Assembly: GCA_937873345.1 (NCBI GenBank)
Contig: CALMRL010000204.1
Location: forward strand, 1-5,796
Length of the DNA stretch: 5,796 nucleotides
Reading direction: 5' to 3'
From: an uncultured Beijerinckiaceae bacterium
GTDB taxonomy: Bacteria; Pseudomonadota; Alphaproteobacteria; Rhizobiales; Beijerinckiaceae
Of this stretch, positions 1-5,743 are shown one piece after another (the stretch's first letter is position 1; every line of letters begins with the position of its first letter). The notes below the pieces were generated by a model. It worked only from the letters and a program-made list of their open reading frames with translations, searched no databases and was not told the origin of the DNA. The position numbers and the translations under genes are program-made.

Positions 1-102
1 ACGCTTCAGGCGCTCTGAAGCATGCAACTCAAACGGGTGCAATCACCTTATGGGTTACGCTCTTAGATCTCGCGGTCGGGCTTCCTAACGTGGCCGCGGA
101 CT

Positions 103-143
103 GCGGCATCTCGAACACTCATCGGGACGCGAGATCACGCCGC
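103..143 (-). terminator. Stem-loop directly after the SnoaL-like gene
   Basis: The arms GCGGCATCTCG (103-113) and CGAGAT (130-135) plus GCCGC (139-143) pair into an 11-bp stem with a 3-nt bulge and a 16-nt loop. It starts 1 nt after the TAA of the SnoaL-like gene, so it may protect or end that mRNA. No U-tract follows on the minus strand, so a classical intrinsic terminator is not supported. The CGAGAT arm can also pair with GATCTCGCG at 66-74 (a 9-bp match with 128-136), giving a competing fold. Confidence 0.35.
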
Positions 144-144
144 A

Positions 145-675
145 TTATGCCTGCTTCTTTGCCCGTATCGCCTCGAAGAACCTCACTGCTCCTGCCTCAC
201 AGGCTTTGCTCAGGATGTTCTTGTTCATGTCCGGATTATGTTCCGGAACCGGCCCGGGAACACGGGGATTACCGGTCCAGGACACGAGCTTCGCGATCCG
301 GTCCCGGATGCGCCACCCGCCGGCGGTTCGAACCAGTTCATCGTCATACCAACCTGTCCCGAGCCAGGACGAGCCGCCTTCCGCTCCATCGCGGACCAGA
401 AGCCAATTTCCGTAGCTGAACGCGTTCGCCTTGTCGCCGTCGACATGAACTACTTGGCCGATCATTTGATGCTGGTGATTGTCTAGCGTCGTGTGGAACT
501 CGTCAAACGTCCGCTTGAGATTTGCCAAGCCATGCCAGACGGCTCCTGCCGGGCCAAATTCTGCTCGCACATCCTCGGTAAAAACGAGATCGAACAATTC
601 GAACTGATGAGAATCGAGCGCGAAACCATAGAGGTTCAGCACCTGTACTATTTCTGTCCTGTCGTACTCGGCCAT
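145..675 (-). CDS. SnoaL-like (NTF2-fold) family protein
   Basis: The 176-residue product has the size and pattern of a single-domain SnoaL_4/NTF2-like protein, a cone-shaped alpha+beta barrel used by small dehydratases, isomerases and hydroxylase subunits. The N-terminal helices (about residues 4-35) contain Tyr16 and Asp21, and His69 lies 48 residues after the Asp. This Tyr/Asp/His spacing is what I recall for bile-acid 7-alpha-dehydratase BaiE (Tyr30, Asp35, His83), so a small lyase or isomerase acting on a hydrophobic ring substrate is possible, but the substrate cannot be told. The barrel strands are around residues 70-132 (GQVVHVDGDKANAFSYGNW, GWRIRDRIAKLVSW) and a short helical tail follows. 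There is no signal peptide, so it is probably cytoplasmic. The start at 675 is chosen because GAGGAA lies 8 nt upstream; an in-frame ATG at 699 would add 8 residues without a good ribosome site. No neighbouring catabolic gene reveals its pathway. Confidence 0.85.
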   Translation of the reverse strand: MAEYDRTEIVQVLNLYGFALDSHQFELFDLVFTEDVRAEFGPAGAVWHGLANLKRTFDEFHTTLDNHQHQMIGQVVHVDGDKANAFSYGNWLLVRDGAEGGSSWLGTGWYDDELVRTAGGWRIRDRIAKLVSWTGNPRVPGPVPEHNPDMNKNILSKACEAGAVRFFEAIRAKKQA

Positions 676-683
676 GATAGGAG

Positions 684-689
684 TTCCTC
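684..689 (-). promoter_or_regulatory. Ribosome binding site of the SnoaL-like gene
   Basis: GAGGAA on the minus strand stands 8 nt before the ATG at 675 and decides that start over the upstream in-frame ATG at 699. Confidence 0.7.
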
Positions 690-761
690 GTCTTTGCATC
701 CAGAGTGGACAATTCTCATACTTTGGTATTTCGTCGTGGACTCTCGGTCATGACGGATTGG

Positions 762-791
762 ACACTATCCGCATTGATACGACGCATCAAT
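762..791 (-). promoter_or_regulatory. Possible promoter with overlapping operator dyad
   Basis: A dyad ATTGAT-N7-ATCAAT (773-791) lies about 100 bp upstream of the SnoaL-like start. On the minus strand TTGATG (785-790) could act as a -35 box, and TAGTGT (762-767), 17 nt later, as a weak -10 box. The dyad would then sit over the -35 box and spacer, where a repressor would block transcription. The -10 match is poor, so the promoter is a guess; the dyad itself is plainly visible. Confidence 0.25.
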
Positions 792-921
792 CGAGATCAA
801 GAACGCGAATGAGCGTGACATCTCCCGGATACCAAGCGATCTTTAACAAAGCTTCGAAGGACCGCCCCGCCAGGCGACACGGTTTGATCAACCCATCGCC
901 GAGCAGCTCTCCGCAAAATTC
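787..921 (-). pseudogene. Coding-like relic, unrecognised
   Basis: On the minus strand, 44 codons are open between a TAG at 922-924 and a TGA at 787-789. The translation ends in SFEALLKIAWYPGDVTLIRV followed by LDLD and looks protein-like, with alternating hydrophobic residues and ordinary codon choice. There is no ATG and no ribosome site. Reading through the TAG, the frame continues upstream with LLKAPCTFSTEW. This suggests the C-terminal end of a decayed gene, now lying between the porin and SnoaL-like genes. I do not recognise the family, and chance is a real alternative at this length. Confidence 0.25.
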
Positions 922-970
922 CTACCACTCGGTCGAGAAGGTACACGGCGCCTTGAGCAAGCGAAGCCCC

Positions 971-999
971 CTCCAGTCAGGTGACTCACCTGACTGAAG
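971..999 (-). terminator. 23-bp perfect palindrome after the porin gene
   Basis: CAGTCAGGTGA, a single central C, then the exact reverse complement span 974-996. On the minus-strand RNA the stem extends to 971-999 through a G-U pair and two more Watson-Crick pairs. It starts 6 nt (extended stem) or 9 nt (perfect part) after the porin stop codon, which fits a 3'-end stem-loop. The next bases in the porin transcript are G-rich (GGGGGCUUCGC) with no U-tract, so it is either an atypical terminator, a stabilising hairpin, or a DNA-level protein site. Confidence 0.5.
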
Positions 1000-1005
1000 C
1001 GCGTT

Positions 1006-2691
1006 TTAGAGATTCACGAACAAAGAAGCCAGGAAGTTCAAGGCGTGATTGACGTTGAGTTGAGACACCGGGCCGACGATCGGCGATGGCGGCGCCGCCG
1101 CGGACCCAAACTGCAAGGCATTGGGGCTGAAGGCAACGGTCGGATGGTCGACGTAAGCAGCACCAAGGCCTACGAAGACGCCGGGCACGACGTTGATATT
1201 GTAGGACAATGTATATTGATTCGTCACGTGCCGCGCAGCAAGATTCCCGCTCGTCGCGAGAAAGCTAGAGTCAAGAGTATCGGTAATGAACCGGCTATAG
1301 ATCTCCTGCTCCCAGATGAAGGAAAGCTGGTCCTTTGGACGCCCGAATAGTCCGAGCGTGTAGATGCGAGCTCCATAATCTTGTGTGATGAAATTGGCCT
1401 GAGGACTGACCCAGGACGCTTGAGCGCCGACATAGATACCCCTGTAAGCCGTCAACGGATTGCCGGGCTCGGTTTGGAAGATTTGGCGGTCGGCGTAAGC
1501 TAGAACACCTCCGTTGGTCGTCTGCTTGTTCGTAAACTGCAAGTTCTCATACTGTGTCGTATTGTAAAACCCGGTCACGCGAAGCCAAGTGAAGGGGTCG
1601 CCCGGCGCGGCGGCGTTCTTATAGCCGATCTCATTGACGAACAATGCACGCTCTTGCGGAAACCGAACACCGAAGACGCTCGGTGCCTGCGAGAATATGA
1701 TCCCCGACGGGTTAGAGTAATGCGCGACCTGCAATGCGTTGTAGCCGACGTTGTTGGCAACCGACGTCGAAGGGTCCGAACGAATGACGGCCGCCTTGTC
1801 GTAAAGCCTGTTGGTGATATTGAACTTGGCGATGATTGAGGGGGTGCCGTCAGAGCCTGAGCTGGCACCCAGCAGCACGGGGAGCGTCGCCGCCGGGCCT
1901 AGAACATTGTAAACGTTACCGCCGATGAAAGTGCCTACGAATTGGTAGGCAAACGGGATATAGCCGATGTTGAGTTCCACCCTCTTGTTAAAGAGGGTCT
2001 GATAGTATGATAGTTGCTGCACGGCCAATTGGTTGGGGACTGCGCCGATCCAAGTGGTCTGTGAGGCAATGCCTCCGACCTGCAGCTGCCCGTCCGGAAC
2101 TCCGTAACGACTGAGGTCGTACAGGAGGTATCCGGTCTGCAATTGTAGCGCGGTTGGCCGCTGCCCTATGTATTGTTGAAGATTTGATGATGGCGAGAAG
2201 TGATTGATGAGGTTATCTTGGAAAACGCCCGTCTCGGTGAGTACGAAACCGAAGCCATATTTCGCGAGGATGCTACGGTAGCATCCGCGATCCTGCGTGA
2301 TCGAGTCGGCGAAGTTGGGCGTCGGGATATTCCAGCCCTTGATGTTGTAGTTGCTGTTGAGTGCGAATGCGGTTTGCGTGCTGCAAGCCGGGGCTGGCGC
2401 GGCAGCGACGGGGGCCTTCGCGGGCACATCCGCCAATTCATGCATTACTGCCGTCGTACGGCTTGTCTTACGAGCTTTGACGTTCTTCTTGCTCGAGAGC
2501 GCCGAAGCATCGTGGGCGGGAGGCGTGTCGGCCAGCACGGGCTCCGCGAGCAGGCCGACTGATAAAAGGCTGGCTGCCGCCAAAAGTCGACGTGACGATG
2601 CCGTTCTGCCGCCGCACGATGTCCCATCCAATGCTCGGCGGCAACGCTCATGCTGCAGCATGAGCGCCAATCGACGCATATTACTCGACAT
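1006..2691 (-). CDS. Carbohydrate-type (OprB-like) outer-membrane porin
   Basis: The 561-residue product is a predicted beta-barrel porin of the outer membrane. Members of the OprB family let sugars and other small solutes diffuse into the periplasm; the substrate here is unknown. Seen in order: a long basic N-region (1-36), a hydrophobic core LLAAASLLSVGLLAEPVLA with likely cleavage after Ala54, a Lys/Ala/Pro-rich linker (about 55-102), then from residue 108 alternating aromatic/hydrophobic strands rich in Gly, Asn, Gln and Tyr (LQTGYLLYDLSRYGVPDGQL, VELNIGYIPFAYQFVGTF, LSFIWEQEIYSRF). The last strand, ALNFLASLFVNL, has the alternating pattern of a barrel closing strand, though it ends in Leu instead of the usual Phe. 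Cys103 and Cys137 could form a periplasmic disulfide. The start at 2691 follows a strong GGAGGGGG; the frame also opens 4 codons earlier at a TTG that lies within that ribosome site. It appears to be transcribed alone. The family call rests on overall pattern, since I cannot run an alignment. Confidence 0.87.
   Translation of the reverse strand: MSSNMRRLALMLQHERCRRALDGTSCGGRTASSRRLLAAASLLSVGLLAEPVLADTPPAHDASALSSKKNVKARKTSRTTAVMHELADVPAKAPVAAAPAPACSTQTAFALNSNYNIKGWNIPTPNFADSITQDRGCYRSILAKYGFGFVLTETGVFQDNLINHFSPSSNLQQYIGQRPTALQLQTGYLLYDLSRYGVPDGQLQVGGIASQTTWIGAVPNQLAVQQLSYYQTLFNKRVELNIGYIPFAYQFVGTFIGGNVYNVLGPAATLPVLLGASSGSDGTPSIIAKFNITNRLYDKAAVIRSDPSTSVANNVGYNALQVAHYSNPSGIIFSQAPSVFGVRFPQERALFVNEIGYKNAAAPGDPFTWLRVTGFYNTTQYENLQFTNKQTTNGGVLAYADRQIFQTEPGNPLTAYRGIYVGAQASWVSPQANFITQDYGARIYTLGLFGRPKDQLSFIWEQEIYSRFITDTLDSSFLATSGNLAARHVTNQYTLSYNINVVPGVFVGLGAAYVDHPTVAFSPNALQFGSAAAPPSPIVGPVSQLNVNHALNFLASLFVNL
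2645..2666. repeat. 22-bp perfect palindrome in the first porin codons
   Basis: CGCTCATGCTG (2645-2655) is followed directly by its exact reverse complement (2656-2666). It covers porin codons 9-16, 25 nt after the ATG. In the mRNA it could fold into a hairpin just behind the ribosome entry site; in DNA it could be a dimeric protein site. The encoded segment (ALMLQHER) lies in the unusual long N-region of the signal peptide. Confidence 0.6.
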
Positions 2692-2693
2692 AT

Positions 2694-2701
2694 CCCCCTC
2701 C
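2694..2701 (-). promoter_or_regulatory. Strong ribosome binding site of the porin gene
   Basis: GGAGGGGG on the minus strand precedes the ATG at 2691, with the GGAG core 6 nt away. It sets the start and suggests efficient translation, as expected for an abundant porin. Confidence 0.75.
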
Positions 2702-2703
2702 AA

Positions 2704-2831
2704 ATAAACGACATTTCTTCTAGTTTAGAACCGCACCGCAGTCGTCTTGGATCGATACGATCGAGGAAAAACTGTTCTTCTTACAGATTGCGGAGTCACT
2801 CCAAACAGTCAATCGCAGTATGATCAATCAT
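2704..2831 (-). promoter_or_regulatory. Porin leader region with several dyads
   Basis: This is the likely porin promoter region. It contains GATCG-ATA-CGATC (2750-2762), GGAGT-C-ACTCC (2792-2802) and ATGAT-CA-ATCAT (2820-2831), all perfect short inverted repeats. On the minus strand a TTGACT resembling a -35 box lies just upstream of the GGAGT dyad (about 2803-2812), but no good -10 box lies at the right distance, so no transcription start is proposed. Dyads this dense suggest operator sites without naming a regulator. Confidence 0.3.
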
Positions 2832-3539
2832 CTTGCATCAACGAACAGCATGCCGCCGAAGCGGCGCGAATGCGCAGCTACGATATTGTGCGAGAATGCA
2901 CGTGAAGAGGCACCGCCTAAATGCCGATTACGTCTTCAGATTACCTCGGCAGGCTCTTTAAACATCTATAGACCTGATAAATTCATGCTCGTCGCGTCCC
3001 GATCGATGACATCGTTTCGGAAATGAGAGATTGCTCACTCTGAAAGCTCCGTCAAGCGGCCCGGGCCTAGCCTTTCGGGGGTGGCATCGAGAGATATGGA
3101 ACTTTTTGCCATCACGCCTTCACAGGCCCAGGCTCGACGGCGCTTTGTCGAAACATGACTCGATCGATAGTAGAGGTTCGCCGAAGCAAGCCCGAGAGGT
3201 GCCTGCCGCGAATAGGTCAGCACATCAGCGGTGTCCTAATTCGCTCTTCCCTGCGCTTGTCATCGGAGAACGAGGACACACCCGGTGCCGCGCTCTTCTT
3301 GGATAGTTAAAACGTGTGCACATACGTCTTCGGACACTAGGAGGGCCGACGCTGCCTTGTCACCGCGGGTCATGGCTCGGTCATACACCGGAAATGCTGC
3401 ATGTCTCATCGAAGTCACACCCTTCATTCTTCTTCGTCGAGGCTGCAGGCGACTTCGAGATTAGCTCCGGTCGCATCGAGTGCGAAGAGGCCACCGCCGA
3501 CGATCGACGCGGTCGCTGACGACCGAGTGCTTCTCCTTT

Positions 3540-3558
3540 TTGAAGTGGTCCGCGCTGA
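3540..3558 (+). repeat. 19-bp direct repeat, copy 1
   Basis: TTGAAGTGGTCCGCGCTGA matches copy 2 at 3690-3708 in 17 of 19 positions. The copies are exactly 150 bp apart. Repeats of this kind occur near the ends of some insertion sequences (IS21-like elements carry several), but no transposase of that family is seen here. Confidence 0.55.
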
Positions 3559-3689
3559 GATGCGGCTTTCGAGCCTGGGAAGGACGGATCGCTGCGGCGC
3601 GTGCGCAAGGTAGTCGGCGCCGCCACCCGCGATCCAGCCCTTCTCACCGATGCCGAGCGCGTCCAGTACGAGGGCTTGATCCTCCCCCA

Positions 3690-3708
3690 TTGAAGCGGTC
3701 CGCCCTGA
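3690..3708 (+). repeat. 19-bp direct repeat, copy 2
   Basis: TTGAAGCGGTCCGCCCTGA is the second copy, differing from copy 1 at two positions. A 10-bp palindrome GCTGATCAGC follows at 3720-3729, and the IS5-like scar starts about 90 bp downstream. Confidence 0.55.
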
Positions 3709-3800
3709 TACCAATCTGCGCTGATCAGCAGCTGTGAGCCCGGTCGCGCAGGCCGAGGCTGATGATGCGCTAGGGCTGGTCGGTTAAGACGAGCTAGCAG

Positions 3801-3866
3801 CGGCTGGGGGCACGGCAGGCGGCAGGGGTGTGGGCGGCGCTGCATCGCGTGTTGCTGGAGCGGCTG
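3801..3866 (+). pseudogene. IS5-family transposase fragment
   Basis: The plus-strand frame starting at 3801 reads RLGARQAAGVWAALHRVLLE followed by RL. This closely resembles the conserved segment near the N-terminus of IS5-family (two-ORF type) transposases, known as a WRRLRDWQ..GVWDALH..LLE.L pattern. Only about 22 codons remain: the preceding codons include a TAG at the position where the Trp-Arg would be expected, and after 3866 the sequence leaves the family and runs into the LysR leader. It is therefore a relic without function, left by insertion and later deletion or recombination. It sits directly upstream of the LysR gene, so the event may have replaced that gene's original promoter region. 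The match is from memory of the family, not from an alignment. Confidence 0.6.
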
Positions 3867-3911
3867 CCCGGTCCGTTTTGCTCGGCAGCCACGGTCGTTC
3901 GAGGCGGAAGC

Positions 3912-3916
3912 AAGGA
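3912..3916 (+). promoter_or_regulatory. Ribosome binding site of the LysR gene
   Basis: AAGGA lies 6 nt before the ATG at 3923 and supports this start over the upstream in-frame GTG at 3830, which lies inside the transposase scar. Confidence 0.7.
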
Positions 3917-3922
3917 ACAGGC

Positions 3923-4852
3923 ATGGCGATCGATTACGACGACGTGAAATGCTTTCTCGCAGTCGCCGAGACGGGTGGACTGAGCCGGGCCGCCCAGCGT
4001 CTTGCCACATCCAAGTCGGTCGTCAGCCGCCGGATCAGTCGCCTGGAAGGGGAGACCCGCGCCCGTCTCCTGACCCGCAATGCACGCGGTGTCACGTTGA
4101 CGGAAGCGGGCGAGGCGTTGCGCCTTCGTGCGGGGTCTGCCTTCGACGAACTCGATGGGGCGCTGCTGGATGCTGCGCGACATCAGGAGGAACTGACCGG
4201 TCTGCTGCGGATCACCGCGCCGATTGCTTTCGGCAACACCCATCTCGCGCTGATGCTCACCACCTTCATGGACGCGCATCCGCGGCTGCGCATCGACGTG
4301 TCGCTCACCGATCGGCGAGTCGACATTCTCACCGATGGCTATGACCTCGCGGTGCGGATGGGTGCTTTGTCGGACTCCGCGTTGATCGCCCGCCGCATCG
4401 CGCCGCTTCGGCTGGCGGTCCTGGCCAGCCCCGCTTACCTTCTGCGACGTGGCTCGCCCACGCGTCCGCGCGACCTCGCCGACCATGACTGTGTCGTCTA
4501 CACCGTGCCCGGCGGCGATGTGTGGCGGTTCCGGGAAGGCGCGCGCTTCACTTCGGTAAGGGTGACGGGGCGTTTCCGCTCGGACAGTCCCGAAGCCATG
4601 CGCGCCGCGGCGCTGGGCGGGCACGGCGTTGCCGGACTGCCGACGTTCATGCTCGGAAACGCCATCGCAGACGGCCTGCTGGTGCCGCTCTTGACCGATC
4701 ATCCCGTGGCCGAAGCAGGGCTGTACGCAGTCCGGCCGCCGGGGCCACCCCCGGCCAAGACGCGCGCGTTCATAGATGCGCTCGCCGCGCGTTTCGGACC
4801 GGAGCCGTCCTGGGATCCCGATTTCGCAAAGCCGCGGCCGGACAACGCGTGA
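3923..4852 (+). CDS. LysR-family transcriptional regulator, CrgA-like
   Basis: The 309-residue product has the full LysR layout. A winged helix-turn-helix fills about residues 4-65, with recognition segment LSRAAQRLATSKSVVSRRIS (19-38) and the wing ending in VTLTEAGEAL. A linker helix (about 65-90) leads to a periplasmic-binding-protein-like effector domain (about 92-295). The effector domain shows the signatures of the CrgA-like subgroup: GLLRITAPIAFGNTHLALML, a DRRVDILTDGYDLAVRMG stretch, a DSALIARRIAPLRLAVLASP segment and a DLADHDCVVY segment. Such proteins act as tetramers in the cytoplasm and bind promoters in response to a small molecule, unknown here. Length is normal and all domains are intact. 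The frame opens 31 codons upstream at a GTG, but that extension comes from the transposase scar and matches no LysR protein. It converges on azoR with a 42-bp gap; regulation of azoR is possible but the usual divergent arrangement is absent. Confidence 0.95.
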   Translation: MAIDYDDVKCFLAVAETGGLSRAAQRLATSKSVVSRRISRLEGETRARLLTRNARGVTLTEAGEALRLRAGSAFDELDGALLDAARHQEELTGLLRITAPIAFGNTHLALMLTTFMDAHPRLRIDVSLTDRRVDILTDGYDLAVRMGALSDSALIARRIAPLRLAVLASPAYLLRRGSPTRPRDLADHDCVVYTVPGGDVWRFREGARFTSVRVTGRFRSDSPEAMRAAALGGHGVAGLPTFMLGNAIADGLLVPLLTDHPVAEAGLYAVRPPGPPPAKTRAFIDALAARFGPEPSWDPDFAKPRPDNA

Positions 4853-4894
4853 CTGCGACGACAATCGTTCACGTCGTTGAGCGACGCGAACCGT

Positions 4895-5503
4895 TCAAGC
4901 CGCGGCGTGCAGGGCGCCAGCCTGCTGCGCAACGAAGTCTTCCATGGTCGTTTGGCCATGATCGATGGCCAGCGTCCCGCCCGCGAGAATGACGGTCACG
5001 TCGGTGATACCGATGAAACCCAGGATCTGCTTCAAGTAGCCGCTGGCAACGTTCAGGCCCTCATAGGGCGTCCCTGGAGCGAAGTTGCCGCCCGAGGCGA
5101 TAATGACGGTGGCCTTCTTGCCCTTCACCAGCCCCTCGTAGCTCGCCGAGAAGGTGACGCCGAAACGCACGACGTGGTCGATCCAGGACTTGAGCAGCGC
5201 AGGGATCGAGAAGTTGTACATCGGCGTGCCGATCACGATTTCATCGGCGGCGAGCAGCTCGGCGATGAAGTCGTCCGAAATCTTGATCGCCTCGCCCATC
5301 TCGGGCGAATGCTGTTCCGTCGGCGTGAACGCGCCGCCTATCCAGGGCAAGCTGATATTGGGGACGTGCGACGTGGCGAGGTCACGGACCAACACGTCCC
5401 CGCCGTGACTGTCGCGCCACTCGTCGGCGAAACGCTTGGCGAGTTGGCGGGAGACCGAATAGGGGCCGCGAGGGCTGGCCTCGACGACGAGCAGTTTGGA
5501 CAT
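4895..5503 (-). CDS. azoR: FMN-dependent NADH-azoreductase
   Basis: The 202-residue protein has the flavodoxin-like fold and usual length of the AzoR family. These cytoplasmic homodimers bind FMN and use NADH for two-electron reduction of quinones and, in vitro, azo dyes, so the natural role is probably quinone detoxification. Visible motifs: the first beta strand and phosphate-binding loop KLLVVEASPRGPYSVS (3-18), the conserved PMYNFSIPALLKSWID (94-109) that contacts the flavin, FGVTFSASYEGLVKGKKATV (114-133), the SGGNFAPGTPYEG loop (137-149) and LGFIGITDV (161-169). The start at 5503 follows AAGGAA by 7 nt. The open frame extends further upstream to a TTG at 5617, but that stretch lacks family similarity. 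The end faces the LysR gene. The family call is firm; the exact substrate is not determined. Confidence 0.95.
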   Translation of the reverse strand: MSKLLVVEASPRGPYSVSRQLAKRFADEWRDSHGGDVLVRDLATSHVPNISLPWIGGAFTPTEQHSPEMGEAIKISDDFIAELLAADEIVIGTPMYNFSIPALLKSWIDHVVRFGVTFSASYEGLVKGKKATVIIASGGNFAPGTPYEGLNVASGYLKQILGFIGITDVTVILAGGTLAIDHGQTTMEDFVAQQAGALHAAA

Positions 5504-5510
5504 GGCGAGT

Positions 5511-5516
5511 TTCCTT
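5511..5516 (-). promoter_or_regulatory. Ribosome binding site of azoR
   Basis: AAGGAA on the minus strand, 7 nt before the ATG at 5503, fixes the start at the beginning of the flavodoxin fold. Confidence 0.7.
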
Positions 5517-5518
5517 AG

Positions 5519-5743
5519 GCGGCCTGCGCATCGTCGCCGTATGGCGCCGACGCGGGATTCGGTCGCCACGCCAAAATCGTCGTTACCTCGGCTGGTGAAA
5601 AGCACCGTGTACGACAACCCATCGTTGCCTGAACAGGAACGCCGGATCGCGTCGATAAGCTCGCGGATCCAAGCGTCGCGTCGACCGTCGCCCGTCCGTT
5701 ACGCGAGCTTGAAGGCCAGATTGCGCCCAAGTCGGTCGACTAG
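5519..5743 (+). pseudogene. Interrupted coding-like stretch divergent from azoR
   Basis: One plus-strand frame runs from a TAG at 5516-5518 to a TAG at 5741-5743 with a single internal TGA (5630-5632). Before the stop it reads HAKIVVTSAGEKHRVRQPIV and after it DKLADPSVASTVARPLRELE. Codons are GC-ending and protein-like on both sides. The fragments vaguely recall the wing and C-terminal helix of a MarR-type regulator, a type often found divergent from quinone or azo reductase genes, but this is a weak impression. A second plus-strand frame, open from an ATG at 5541 to the window end (85 codons, Arg/Ser-rich, no ribosome site), overlaps and could be the real one or a shadow. I cannot decide. 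Confidence 0.25.

Larger units (their letters stand above)
2832..3800. other. Gene-poor region, no recognisable gene
   Basis: I find no convincing gene here. A small plus-strand frame of 51 codons starts at 3155 and ends at 3310 without a ribosome site. Coding-like frames face each other at about 3424-3714 (minus, 96 codons, ending FALDATGANLEVACSLDEEE) and 3316-3519 (plus, 67 codons, ending in an acidic then basic tail); because their codons align on opposite strands, at most one is real and neither is recognised. At 2852-2865 a GCCGC-N4-GCGGC hairpin would carry a stable C(UUCG)G tetraloop on the minus strand. Sampled GC is low around 2941-3000 (about 47 percent) and rises to the right. The repeat pair inside the region is listed separately. 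Decayed mobile or foreign DNA is the best reading. Confidence 0.5.

Noticed and set aside
3..21. GCTTCAG-N5-CTGAAGC hairpin at the left edge
   Set aside because: A real 7-bp inverted repeat, but there is no U-tract on the plus strand and the window ends on the other side, so no role can be assigned.
2852..2865. C(UUCG)G tetraloop hairpin as an intrinsic terminator
   Set aside because: No U-tract follows on either strand and no gene ends nearby.
3830..3922. N-terminal extension of the LysR protein from a GTG at 3830
   Set aside because: The 31 extra residues come from the transposase scar read in another frame, and a good ribosome site sits before the ATG at 3923.
3381..4010. Minus-strand frame of 209 codons over the repeat and scar region
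   Set aside because: Composition is Arg/Ser/Pro-rich without any domain, and it runs across the opposite strand of the transposase scar and LysR start.
3794..4864. Long minus-strand frame opposite LysR (356 codons)
   Set aside because: It is an antisense shadow of the LysR gene, rich in Arg, Gly, Gln and Pro, with no family pattern.
4877..5518. Long plus-strand frame opposite azoR (213 codons)
   Set aside because: Antisense shadow of azoR produced by high GC codon use.
5504..5617. N-terminal extension of azoR from a TTG at 5617
   Set aside because: AzoR proteins begin with the first beta strand at MSKLLVVEAS; the extension has no family similarity and the ribosome site lies at 5511-5516.
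5647..5684. Repeated TCGCGTCGA words as a tandem repeat or CRISPR-like array
   Set aside because: Only two 9-bp copies, 29 bp apart, in GC-rich coding-like sequence; expected by chance.
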